This document shows positions 1 to 5,557 of a DNA stretch of 5,557 bases, in pieces. This DNA comes from Bacteroidota bacterium (GTDB lineage Bacteria; Bacteroidota; Ignavibacteria; UBA10030; UBA8401), in the NCBI GenBank assembly GCA_030824295.1, contig JAVBYA010000469.1:1-5557 (forward strand). Reading direction: 5' to 3'. The translations under genes were made by a program, and so were the position numbers. Position 1 is the stretch's first letter, and each line of letters begins with the position of its first letter. The notes beneath the pieces are model-generated. The model saw nothing but the letters and a program-made list of their open reading frames with translations, was not told the DNA's origin and ran no database searches.

Positions 1-581
1 ATCGTCTCTTTCCTGCGCCGCACGCTGCCGGCGATCTCCAGCCGGATGATGCCGGGATCCGTTCGTAATGATTCAACGATACGCTGCGCAGCATGTTCCG
101 CGATGTTGATGTGGAATTTCGAAGCATGCGTGCGGAACTGAGCGATGCCGAGCAGGATGTTCTCTTCGGTCTTTTGTCCGAACCCATCCAGCGATGCAAG
201 CTTCCCTTCTTTGGCAGCTTTTTCCAATGCGTCGATGGAGGCGATCTTCATCTTTGAGTAGAGGAATGACACCTTCTTCGGTCCGAGCCCCTGGATCTTC
301 ATCATATCGAAGATCCCCGGCGGGAAACTCTTGCGCAGACTCTGATGGTCAGGTGAACTGCCGGTCGTGACGAGATCGGAGATGATCTTTGCCGTGCTTT
401 CACCGATCCCTTTGATCTTGCGCAGTTCTCCTCTGTCCACCAGTACAGCGAGGTCCTCAGTGATGCCGCCGAGAAGTCTGGCCGCATTATGGAATGCTCT
501 GCTTTTGAACGGGTTCTCCCCTTTCAGTTCCAGCAGTGTTCCCACTTCATCCAATATGTCCGCTATCTGGCTCTTATCCAT
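1..581 (-). CDS. polX: DNA polymerase X family protein (PolX), N-terminal part, 3' end beyond window
   Basis: Family X DNA polymerase/3'-5' exonuclease, a cytoplasmic gap-filling repair enzyme. Reading from the ATG at 581 gives 193 residues with no stop before the window edge. Residues 1-50 resemble the helical 8-kDa-type domain (start MDKSQIADIL, with NPFKSRAF at 23-30). Three helix-hairpin-helix-like DNA-binding elements follow: KIKGIGESTAKI (55-66), KIQGLGPKKV (95-104) and LDGFGQKTEENIL (131-143). The last visible residues, AGSVRRRKET (184-193), are the start of the nucleotidyltransferase GS-x-RR motif; the catalytic aspartates should lie just outside. Bacterial members are usually about 570 residues and end in a PHP exonuclease domain, so roughly two thirds is missing. 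The start follows the trpG stop by one base (TGAAATG) without a visible Shine-Dalgarno, suggesting translational coupling. Family assignment is firm; whether the missing part is intact cannot be seen. Confidence 0.9.
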   Translation of the reverse strand, partial: MDKSQIADILDEVGTLLELKGENPFKSRAFHNAARLLGGITEDLAVLVDRGELRKIKGIGESTAKIISDLVTTGSSPDHQSLRKSFPPGIFDMMKIQGLGPKKVSFLYSKMKIASIDALEKAAKEGKLASLDGFGQKTEENILLGIAQFRTHASKFHINIAEHAAQRIVESLRTDPGIIRLEIAGSVRRRKET

Positions 582-582
582 T

Positions 583-1152
583 TCAATAGAGACGTTGTAC
601 AAAATTACGCAGAAGGATCTTGCCATGCTCAGTGGCGATCGATTCCGGATGGAACTGCACGCCGAAGACAGGATAGTGTGTGTGCTGCACGCCCATCACG
701 ATCCCGTCCTCCGTTGCGGCAGTGACCTTCAGCATGGACGGCATCGTGGATGGTTTAATGACCAGGGAGTGGTACCGAGCTGCGAGGAATCTGTCGGGGA
801 TCGAACGGAAGATCCCTTCTCCCTGATGCATGATGTGCGATGTCTTCCCGTGAACGACGGAGGGTGCTTTGATCACATCGCCGCCGAATGCCTCACCGAT
901 GGATTGGTGACCGAGGCAAACACCCAGGATCGGTATCTCTGTGAACAGTTCTTTGATGAGCGGGACAGAAACGCCTGCTTCTTTCGGTGTGCACGGACCG
1001 GGAGAGATGACGATAGCGGACGGAGCGAGCGACCGGATGCCGTCAACGGTGATCTTGTCGTTCCGGACAATGGAGATCTCCGTGCCCATCTCACCGATGT
1101 ACTGCACAAGATTGTATGTGAAGGAATCGTAATTGTCTATGATCAATACCAT
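583..1152 (-). CDS. trpG: Anthranilate synthase component II / aminodeoxychorismate synthase glutamine amidotransferase
   Basis: Class I glutamine amidotransferase subunit. It releases ammonia from glutamine and passes it to TrpE (or PabB) for amination of chorismate in the cytoplasm. From the ATG at 1152 the protein has 189 residues, the normal length. Visible motifs are the N-terminal IDNYDSFTYN, the oxyanion segment ISPGP, the nucleophile elbow GVCLGHQ (Cys79) and FHPES (His168, Glu170), so the triad is complete. An in-frame GTG at 1158 would overlap the trpE stop as GTGA and add two residues. I prefer ATG because it gives the canonical MVLIIDNYDSF start, but neither start has a clear Shine-Dalgarno, so the choice is open. 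Direct contact with trpE supports a TrpE partner. Many TrpG/PabA proteins also serve folate synthesis, and sequence alone does not separate these roles. Confidence 0.95.
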   Translation of the reverse strand: MVLIIDNYDSFTYNLVQYIGEMGTEISIVRNDKITVDGIRSLAPSAIVISPGPCTPKEAGVSVPLIKELFTEIPILGVCLGHQSIGEAFGGDVIKAPSVVHGKTSHIMHQGEGIFRSIPDRFLAARYHSLVIKPSTMPSMLKVTAATEDGIVMGVQHTHYPVFGVQFHPESIATEHGKILLRNFVQRLY

Positions 1153-1154
1153 GG

Positions 1155-2642
1155 TCACATCGTCGTTGTTGCTTCAACAGCACGCATGACCGCATCCATT
1201 TTGATGCGCGTCTCATCGTACTCTTTTGATGGAACGGAATCGTAGACGATCCCGGCTCCTGCCTGGAAATAGACCCAGCCGTCCTTGATCACCGCGGTCC
1301 GTATAGCGATGCAGGAATCAAGATTCCCGGAGAAATCAAGATAGCCGATAGCTCCGCCGTAGATGTTCCGCTTCACCGGTTCGAGCTCAGCGATGATCTC
1401 CATTGCCCGGATCTTGGGTGCGCCGGACAGTGTGCCTGCCGGGAAGCACGAGTAAAAAGCATCGATCGGACTCAGGTCCTTTCGCAGCACGCCTTTTACA
1501 TTGGAGACGATATGCATCACGTGAGAATACCGTTCGATGACCATGTATTCCGTCACGTCCACATTGCCGAATTCGCTGATGCGTCCGATATCGTTCCTCC
1601 CCAGATCGATCAGCATGAGATGCTCCGCACGTTCCTTCTGATCGGCCAGCAATTCCTCAGCGAGCGCATCATCCTCGGCGGGTGTCGCACCGCGGCGGCG
1701 CGTGCCCGCGAGCGGCCGTGTCTCCACGATCCCATTCTCCACACGCACAAGCAGTTCCGGTGATGAACCCGCGATGCAGACGCCATTGAGATCGAAATAA
1801 TACATGTACGGTGATGGATTGATCAGCCGAAGCATACGGTAGATGGTGAACGGATCGCCGTCGAACGAACGCTTCATGCGGTGTGAGGGCAATACCTGGA
1901 AGATATCCCCTTCAACGATGTACTCGATGGAGCGCCGCACACGGTCCTCATACTCACTCCGATCCATCGACGCGATGAGCGGTCCGATGACCGGCCGCGG
2001 CATCGAGGACGGGGCACTTTTGCCGAGGATCCGTTTCATCTCAGCGATCTCTGCGATCGCTTTGTCATATTCGGAACGCATATACCCGTTCGACGATCCT
2101 GCCGGAACATAGGCATTGGACACGAGCATCAGTTTTCGTTTCACATTGTCGAACACGAAGAGTGTATCCAGGAACATCAGTACAGCATCGTCCAGCTGAA
2201 GTTCATCGACCGGAGCGGAGGGAATGTTCTCCACCAGCTGCACCGTTTCGTATCCGAAATATCCGATCGCACCGCTCGCGAGGCGCGGCAATCCCGGCAC
2301 TGCGGCAGTCCGGTAATGTGCAAAGATCGTCCGAAGTGCGGTAAGAGGATCGGTGATACCTTTGACGAGAGACGGCAATACCGTAACATCCGGATGTCGA
2401 GATTCGATCCGAAAGGTCTTCTCTTTGATGATGAAATTGCTGAACGGATTGAAACCGATGAACGAATAGCGGCCGACCTTCTCTCCCCCTTCCACACTCT
2501 CCAGCAGGAATGAATATGGACTCTCTGTACGCACTTTGGCATAGACCGAGACCGGTGTCTCCATATCCGCCAGGACCTCGTCGAACAGCGGGATCACATT
2601 CCCGTGTGCCGTCAATTGAACAAATTCATCGAACGATATCAT
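1155..2642 (-). CDS. trpE: Anthranilate synthase component I
   Basis: Large subunit of anthranilate synthase, turning chorismate and ammonia into anthranilate, the first step of tryptophan synthesis. The 495 residues match the family length. The N-terminal regulatory domain shows LLES at 46-49 and GRYSFIG at 57-63, and NPSPYMYYF lies at 275-283. These are the elements that bind tryptophan in feedback-inhibited TrpE, so allosteric control is likely retained. The chorismate-binding domain (about 220-490) shows GSSPELLVRV (292-301), RPLAGT (309-314), EHLMLIDLGRND (340-351), MHIVS with the presumed catalytic His377, PAGTLSGAPK (401-410) and KEYDET (473-478) with metal-binding glutamates. Ala312 in RPLAGT is typical of TrpE; aminodeoxychorismate synthase PabB usually has lysine there. 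The ATG at 2642 is preceded by a good GGAAGAG site. No leader peptide with Trp codons or T-box precedes it. Confidence 0.95.
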   Translation of the reverse strand: MISFDEFVQLTAHGNVIPLFDEVLADMETPVSVYAKVRTESPYSFLLESVEGGEKVGRYSFIGFNPFSNFIIKEKTFRIESRHPDVTVLPSLVKGITDPLTALRTIFAHYRTAAVPGLPRLASGAIGYFGYETVQLVENIPSAPVDELQLDDAVLMFLDTLFVFDNVKRKLMLVSNAYVPAGSSNGYMRSEYDKAIAEIAEMKRILGKSAPSSMPRPVIGPLIASMDRSEYEDRVRRSIEYIVEGDIFQVLPSHRMKRSFDGDPFTIYRMLRLINPSPYMYYFDLNGVCIAGSSPELLVRVENGIVETRPLAGTRRRGATPAEDDALAEELLADQKERAEHLMLIDLGRNDIGRISEFGNVDVTEYMVIERYSHVMHIVSNVKGVLRKDLSPIDAFYSCFPAGTLSGAPKIRAMEIIAELEPVKRNIYGGAIGYLDFSGNLDSCIAIRTAVIKDGWVYFQAGAGIVYDSVPSKEYDETRIKMDAVMRAVEATTTM

Positions 2643-2645
2643 TCA

Positions 2646-2652
2646 CTCTTCC
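2646..2652 (-). promoter_or_regulatory. Ribosome binding site of trpE
   Basis: GGAAGAG lies 4-10 bases before the trpE ATG and is the clearest Shine-Dalgarno in the window. It supports the start at 2642 and suggests that trpE can be initiated independently of the thioesterase gene ahead of it. It lies inside a 12-base spacer that reads ATG GAA GAG TGA in the frame of both flanking genes. Confidence 0.65.
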
Positions 2653-2654
2653 AT

Positions 2655-3137
2655 TCATTTCATATGTGCATCGGGTGCCACAATAACGGCATCTGTGCCT
2701 TCGTACGTCCGTACTAGGTCCCGAACATATTGCGGTACGGCAGTCGATGCACCGCTCTTGGGATCGGTCCAAACAAGTACTGCTGTATTCTTCGCCACAG
2801 GGTCCCCGGTCGCTTCGTTCACCATCACTGCTTCGCAGCGGATACTGGAATTACCGACATTCGTCACCCGCGTGCTGATTCGAAGTCGATCATCGAATGT
2901 TGCTGTAGCAAAATGGTCCAGTTCGGTCCGGACGATGACGATGCGGACCGGTCCGGTGATGGACTGCTGATCGACCGTCATACCGATCGATCGGAAATAC
3001 TCCAGACGCGCTACCTCAAAGTATAACAGATAGTTCCCGTTATGCACGATCCCTTGCCAGTCGATCTCATAGTTCCTCACGGTCACCGTATGATGATGCT
3101 TGAACGTGCTCAGATCGATCGCCTCTTTCGATCTCAT
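2655..3137 (-). CDS. Acyl-CoA thioesterase, 4-hydroxybenzoyl-CoA thioesterase (YbgC/FadM-like) hotdog family
   Basis: A 160-residue single hotdog domain protein predicted to hydrolyse an acyl-CoA or acyl-ACP thioester in the cytoplasm. The family signature lies at residues 23-48: Y-E-I-D-W-Q-G-I-V-H-N-G-N-Y, then YFEVARLEYFRSIG. Asp26, three residues before the Gly-Ile-Val, corresponds to the catalytic aspartate of 4-hydroxybenzoyl-CoA thioesterase and YbgC. A beta-rich half follows, including RIVIVRTELDHFATATFDDRL-type strands, as expected for the fold. Members are usually 130-150 residues; the extra length is a short N-terminal lead (1-16, with a triple histidine at 14-16) and a C-terminal tail. 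The ATG overlaps the upstream aldolase stop (ATGA) and has GGGGAA 8-13 bases upstream. The substrate cannot be read from the sequence: short-chain or long-chain acyl-CoA, or an aromatic CoA such as a naphthoyl-CoA, are all possible. Confidence 0.88.
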   Translation of the reverse strand: MRSKEAIDLSTFKHHHTVTVRNYEIDWQGIVHNGNYLLYFEVARLEYFRSIGMTVDQQSITGPVRIVIVRTELDHFATATFDDRLRISTRVTNVGNSSIRCEAVMVNEATGDPVAKNTAVLVWTDPKSGASTAVPQYVRDLVRTYEGTDAVIVAPDAHMK

Positions 3138-4171
3138 GCGAACATTCCCCGGAAGATCTGCACTGCCTGTTTCACCTGATCCATGGAAACATCCAAATGG
3201 GTGACAGCACGGAATTTCGTGAATGTACCGCCGGAGATGTAGAGACCTTGTGCCTTTGCTATGGTGATGAACTCCTGAGGCGTTCTGCCGGTCTTCTCCA
3301 CATCGACCAGGATGATATTCGTTTGGACACTTTCGCGATCGATACTAATGGATGGGATATCGGAAAGACCATCAGCAAGGAACGCGGCTTTCTCATGGTC
3401 CTCTTTCAGCCGGGGAATATTGTTCTGCACTGCATACAGAGCTCCAGCTGCAAGGATGCCGGCCTGGCGCATTCCCCCGCCGAAGACCTTCCTCCATTTG
3501 TGCGCACGGGTAATGAACTCCTTCGTGCCGCAGAGTGCTGAACCGACCGGTGCACCGAGTCCTTTGGAGAAACAGACCGAAACAGAATCGAAATATTGTG
3601 CCCATTCATTCACCGGTATCCCGGTCGCAACTGATGCATTCCACAACCGCGCACCGTCCAAATGGAACATTATCCCACGAGCTCGGCAGAATGCAGAGAT
3701 CTTTTTGACCTCTTCCAGCGGGAAGACCGTACCGCCTGCCCGGTTATGGGTGTTCTCTATGCAGATCACCCGCGTCCGGGGCATATAATACTGGGACGGC
3801 CGAATGTGAGGCGGAAGTTCCTCTGCCCGGAACACTCCGCGGACACCCGGGATGGTCTTCACCTGAACGGCAGACATAATGGAAGGAGCAGCGGTCTCAT
3901 AATTGAACATATGAGCATCCTGTTCCATGATCACTTCATCACCCATGTCTGAATGGGCTTTAAGTGCAAGTTGATTGCTCATACAGCCGCTCGGAACGTA
4001 TAACGCCTGCTCTTTTCCAAGCAAAGATGCGACAGTATTCTGCAGCAGGTTTACGGTCGGATCTTCACCGAACACATCATCACCAACTTCTGCAAACGCC
4101 ATTGCGTTCCGCATCGCCTCGGATGGCCGCGTTACGGTATCACTGCGTAAGTCAATTATTTGTTTATCCAT
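3134..4171 (-). CDS. ltaE: Low-specificity L-threonine aldolase
   Basis: PLP-dependent fold-type I enzyme that cleaves L-threonine or L-allo-threonine to glycine and acetaldehyde, and can act on other beta-hydroxy amino acids. The protein starts MDKQIIDLRSDTVTRP, the canonical N-terminus of the family, and has 345 residues, the usual size. Key sites are GEDPTVN (35-41), the ring-stacking region AHMFNYE with His87, ENTHNRAGG (139-147), FHLDGARLWN with Asp172 and Arg175, and SVCFSKGLGAPVGS (198-211) with Lys203 as the presumed PLP Schiff-base lysine. GGGMRQAG (231-238) follows. The start at 4171 is chosen because it has GGAAG at a good distance, lies one base after the lnt stop and gives the family N-terminus. 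An in-frame ATG at 4198 would add nine residues of no family character and overlap lnt by 26 bases. Stereo-preference cannot be told from the sequence. Confidence 0.94.
   Translation of the reverse strand: MDKQIIDLRSDTVTRPSEAMRNAMAFAEVGDDVFGEDPTVNLLQNTVASLLGKEQALYVPSGCMSNQLALKAHSDMGDEVIMEQDAHMFNYETAAPSIMSAVQVKTIPGVRGVFRAEELPPHIRPSQYYMPRTRVICIENTHNRAGGTVFPLEEVKKISAFCRARGIMFHLDGARLWNASVATGIPVNEWAQYFDSVSVCFSKGLGAPVGSALCGTKEFITRAHKWRKVFGGGMRQAGILAAGALYAVQNNIPRLKEDHEKAAFLADGLSDIPSISIDRESVQTNIILVDVEKTGRTPQEFITIAKAQGLYISGGTFTKFRAVTHLDVSMDQVKQAVQIFRGMFA
3145..3150 (-). promoter_or_regulatory. Probable ribosome binding site of the thioesterase gene
   Basis: GGGGAA lies 8-13 bases before the ATG at 3137, within the 3' end of the threonine aldolase gene. 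It is slightly far from the start. Because start and stop overlap as ATGA, re-initiation by ribosomes finishing the aldolase is an equally good explanation for translation. Confidence 0.4.
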
Positions 4172-4172
4172 T

Positions 4173-5557
4173 TCACTTCCGATAAATTTTATAACCAATT
4201 GAAAATAATAAAATTCCCGCAGTTATGCTTGCGCAAATTCTTGCAAGCCAATCTCCGTTCCTGCTGTAAAACGTAACATCGGAACGCGGGTAAATGGTCC
4301 GCTGAATATAGGCTTCCGAGTACATCGATGTGGCATCGTACATGGTACCAGAAGGATCAATAAAAGAGGAAATGCCTCCATTTGCACATCTGGCAACCCA
4401 ACGCCGGTTCTCTATTGCGCGCAGGACCGCATATTGATTATGCTGACGCGCTCCTGACGTATTTCCCCACCAACTGTCATTCGTAATAAAGACAAGGAAT
4501 TGTGCTCCATTCTTAACGAATTGTGCAATGAATTCCGGGAAGATCGATTCATAACAGACCATCGCCAGGAATTTTGTACTGTCCTTTGCAGTGATGAACA
4601 GTGTACTGTCTTTGCCTAATCCCCAATTACTGATCCCCACACCCCACCGCAGCGGTTCGATCAATGCCGGAATCTGTTCTGCATACGGTATCCGTTCTGC
4701 GAACGGGACTAACCGCATTTTACTGTATGACTGTATAGAATCTGACCCAGGCTTGACAAATAAGATCGAATTGAACGAATCGTACCGGATCGACGAGCCT
4801 CTGAGGGTATTGCTCGAAACAGGAGCTTTGCCTTCTTCATAAAACTTAACGCGGACATAACCGGTGAGGACGGATACACCCATACTCTCCACTCTGTTCC
4901 TGAACTGTTCCATATACGGCTTGAACTGCGGCAGATTGAGGAGGATCGCAGATTCGGGCAGTACTGCGATATCAACACTATCTGTTATATGTGCACTGAT
5001 AAGTTCAAGGAATCGTTCCGCTTGCATCCATCTTCCTTCGAAAGTATCTGAGCCTTCCCATTTGTCCCAGGGATCGATATTTGGCTGAACAATTCCGATA
5101 GTGACAGGTGCCGATCCAGTGTTATGAGTTGCGTGTGATGAACGATAAAAATTCGGCGCAATATAGAGTGCAGTGATGATTCCTGTGAGGATGTAGGCGT
5201 TTCGACGCTGAGGATTCGTTCTGAGTGTAACGATCAATAGATACGCCAGCGTGTTGAGGAGCAGTACCCATAAGGATATCCCATATACACCGGTGATGTC
5301 TGCGTATTGGATCTTCTCCAGATGATAGGTCTGTGTATTGCCAAAGTGAAGCCATGGAAAGGCAAATTCCCCCAATGCGTAGAGCCATTCCATCGTGATC
5401 CAGATGACCGGAAATGCGAAGAGGGAGACCGAACGGTTATATTGCTTACGTACAAAGAAATATGCCAGAGCAGGGATCGTCAAAGCGATCGGTTCCCATA
5501 AGAACAGCGCTGCTCCGGCAATCATCAGGTAGGGATCCCTGCCGTGCGTAAAGCCGC
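4173..5557 (-). CDS. lnt: Apolipoprotein N-acyltransferase, N-terminus beyond window
   Basis: Inner-membrane enzyme that transfers an acyl chain from phospholipid to the N-terminal cysteine of diacylated lipoproteins, the last step of lipoprotein maturation. 460 residues are visible and the frame stays open to the window edge. The internal ATG at 5525 is probably not the start, because in-frame codons (G-F-T-H-G-R-D-P-Y-L) precede it and Lnt usually has 500-540 residues. Counting from that Met, membrane-like stretches lie at about 3-25, 34-58, 78-100, 108-124 and 428-446. The family segment EFAFPWLHFGNTQ is at 53-65. The carbon-nitrogen hydrolase domain spans about 140-410 with VLPES (Glu191), YSKMRLVPFAE (Lys269, Glu277) and MVCYESIFPE (Cys324, Tyr325, Glu326). 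These match the E. coli catalytic Glu267-Lys335-Cys387 set and its companion residues with similar spacing. The gene is richer in A+T than trpE. An active enzyme is expected. Confidence 0.94.
   Translation of the reverse strand, partial: GFTHGRDPYLMIAGAALFLWEPIALTIPALAYFFVRKQYNRSVSLFAFPVIWITMEWLYALGEFAFPWLHFGNTQTYHLEKIQYADITGVYGISLWVLLLNTLAYLLIVTLRTNPQRRNAYILTGIITALYIAPNFYRSSHATHNTGSAPVTIGIVQPNIDPWDKWEGSDTFEGRWMQAERFLELISAHITDSVDIAVLPESAILLNLPQFKPYMEQFRNRVESMGVSVLTGYVRVKFYEEGKAPVSSNTLRGSSIRYDSFNSILFVKPGSDSIQSYSKMRLVPFAERIPYAEQIPALIEPLRWGVGISNWGLGKDSTLFITAKDSTKFLAMVCYESIFPEFIAQFVKNGAQFLVFITNDSWWGNTSGARQHNQYAVLRAIENRRWVARCANGGISSFIDPSGTMYDATSMYSEAYIQRTIYPRSDVTFYSRNGDWLARICASITAGILLFSIGYKIYRK
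4176..4180 (-). promoter_or_regulatory. Ribosome binding site that decides the threonine aldolase start
   Basis: GGAAG sits 5-9 bases before the ATG at 4171, inside the last codons of lnt. Its position favours 4171 over the upstream in-frame ATG at 4198. Confidence 0.55.

Larger units (their letters stand above)
1..5557 (-). other. Probable single operon lnt-ltaE-thioesterase-trpE-trpG-polX
   Basis: Six genes share one strand with junctions of 1 nt, a 4-nt overlap, 12 nt, a 4-nt overlap (or 2-nt gap) and 1 nt. No intergenic stretch is long enough for a conventional promoter or a hairpin terminator. The promoter must lie upstream of lnt, outside the window, or inside a coding region. Only trpE and trpG share an obvious pathway. 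The cluster continues past both window edges, since both terminal genes are cut. Confidence 0.7.

Noticed and set aside
302..487. A short minus-strand frame within the polX region
   Set aside because: It is out of frame with the polX reading frame, which shows three helix-hairpin-helix motifs and has no stop from 581 to the window edge.
367..1245. A 292-codon open frame on the plus strand antisense to polX, trpG and the end of trpE
   Set aside because: It lies fully opposite well-conserved genes, has low-complexity serine-rich and arginine-rich sequence with no recognisable domain, and is explained by stop-poor complement of the real codons.
1155..2642. Alternative calls PabB or isochorismate synthase for the chorismate enzyme
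   Set aside because: The RPLAGT motif has Ala where PabB usually has Lys, and the tryptophan-binding N-terminal domain together with an adjacent amidotransferase gene fits anthranilate synthase rather than isochorismate synthase.
3312..3788. A 158-codon plus-strand frame opposite the threonine aldolase gene
   Set aside because: It has no family character and lies opposite the PLP-lysine and active-site region of a clear enzyme gene.
4188..4193. TATAAA on the minus strand as a possible internal promoter for ltaE
   Set aside because: It encodes lnt residues Tyr-Lys near the C-terminus, and no convincing -35 hexamer lies about 17 bases upstream.
4172..4198. Longer threonine aldolase start at 4198
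   Set aside because: The nine extra residues resemble no aldolase N-terminus and overlap lnt; the ATG at 4171 has a better ribosome binding site and gives the canonical IDLRSDTVT start.

Overview
The window is an ordinary-looking but very compact bacterial gene cluster. All six genes lie on the minus strand and read from high to low coordinates: lnt (5' end outside the window) -> low-specificity L-threonine aldolase -> hotdog-fold acyl-CoA thioesterase -> trpE -> trpG/pabA -> polX (3' end outside the window). Coding sequence covers almost every base. The five junctions are 1 nt, a 4-nt ATGA overlap, 12 nt, a 4-nt GTGA overlap (or a 2-nt gap if the downstream ATG is used), and 1 nt. I see no room for a promoter, terminator, leader peptide, riboswitch or RNA gene between genes, so transcription as one polycistronic unit is the simplest reading.

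Organism: Lnt, the apolipoprotein N-acyltransferase, points to a diderm (Gram-negative type) bacterium. GC content is moderate, roughly 50%, and lower in lnt than in trpE. Protein style is compatible with the Bacteroidota/Chlorobi/Ignavibacteria/Kapabacteria area, but this is a weak impression and not a demonstrated placement. All five visible stop codons are TGA, and the tetranucleotide GATC is clearly over-represented (about 70 copies by hand count against about 22 expected by chance).

Region by region: 4173-5557 is Lnt with its membrane segments and a complete Glu-Lys-Cys catalytic set. 3134-4171 is a PLP-dependent threonine aldolase. 2655-3137 is a 4HBT/YbgC-type thioesterase. 1155-2642 and 583-1152 are the two subunits of anthranilate synthase: TrpE carries the tryptophan-feedback motif and the anthranilate-type RPLAGT signature, and TrpG carries the Cys-His-Glu triad. 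1-581 is the N-terminal third of a PolX family DNA polymerase, with its helix-hairpin-helix motifs and the start of the nucleotidyltransferase motif.

Only trpE and trpG clearly work together, converting chorismate plus glutamine to anthranilate. The other genes look like housekeeping functions sharing a transcript. I did not find an undescribed system. The points worth a second look are the mixed operon content, the isolated trpEG pair, the thioesterase next to it, the junction architecture and the GATC excess.
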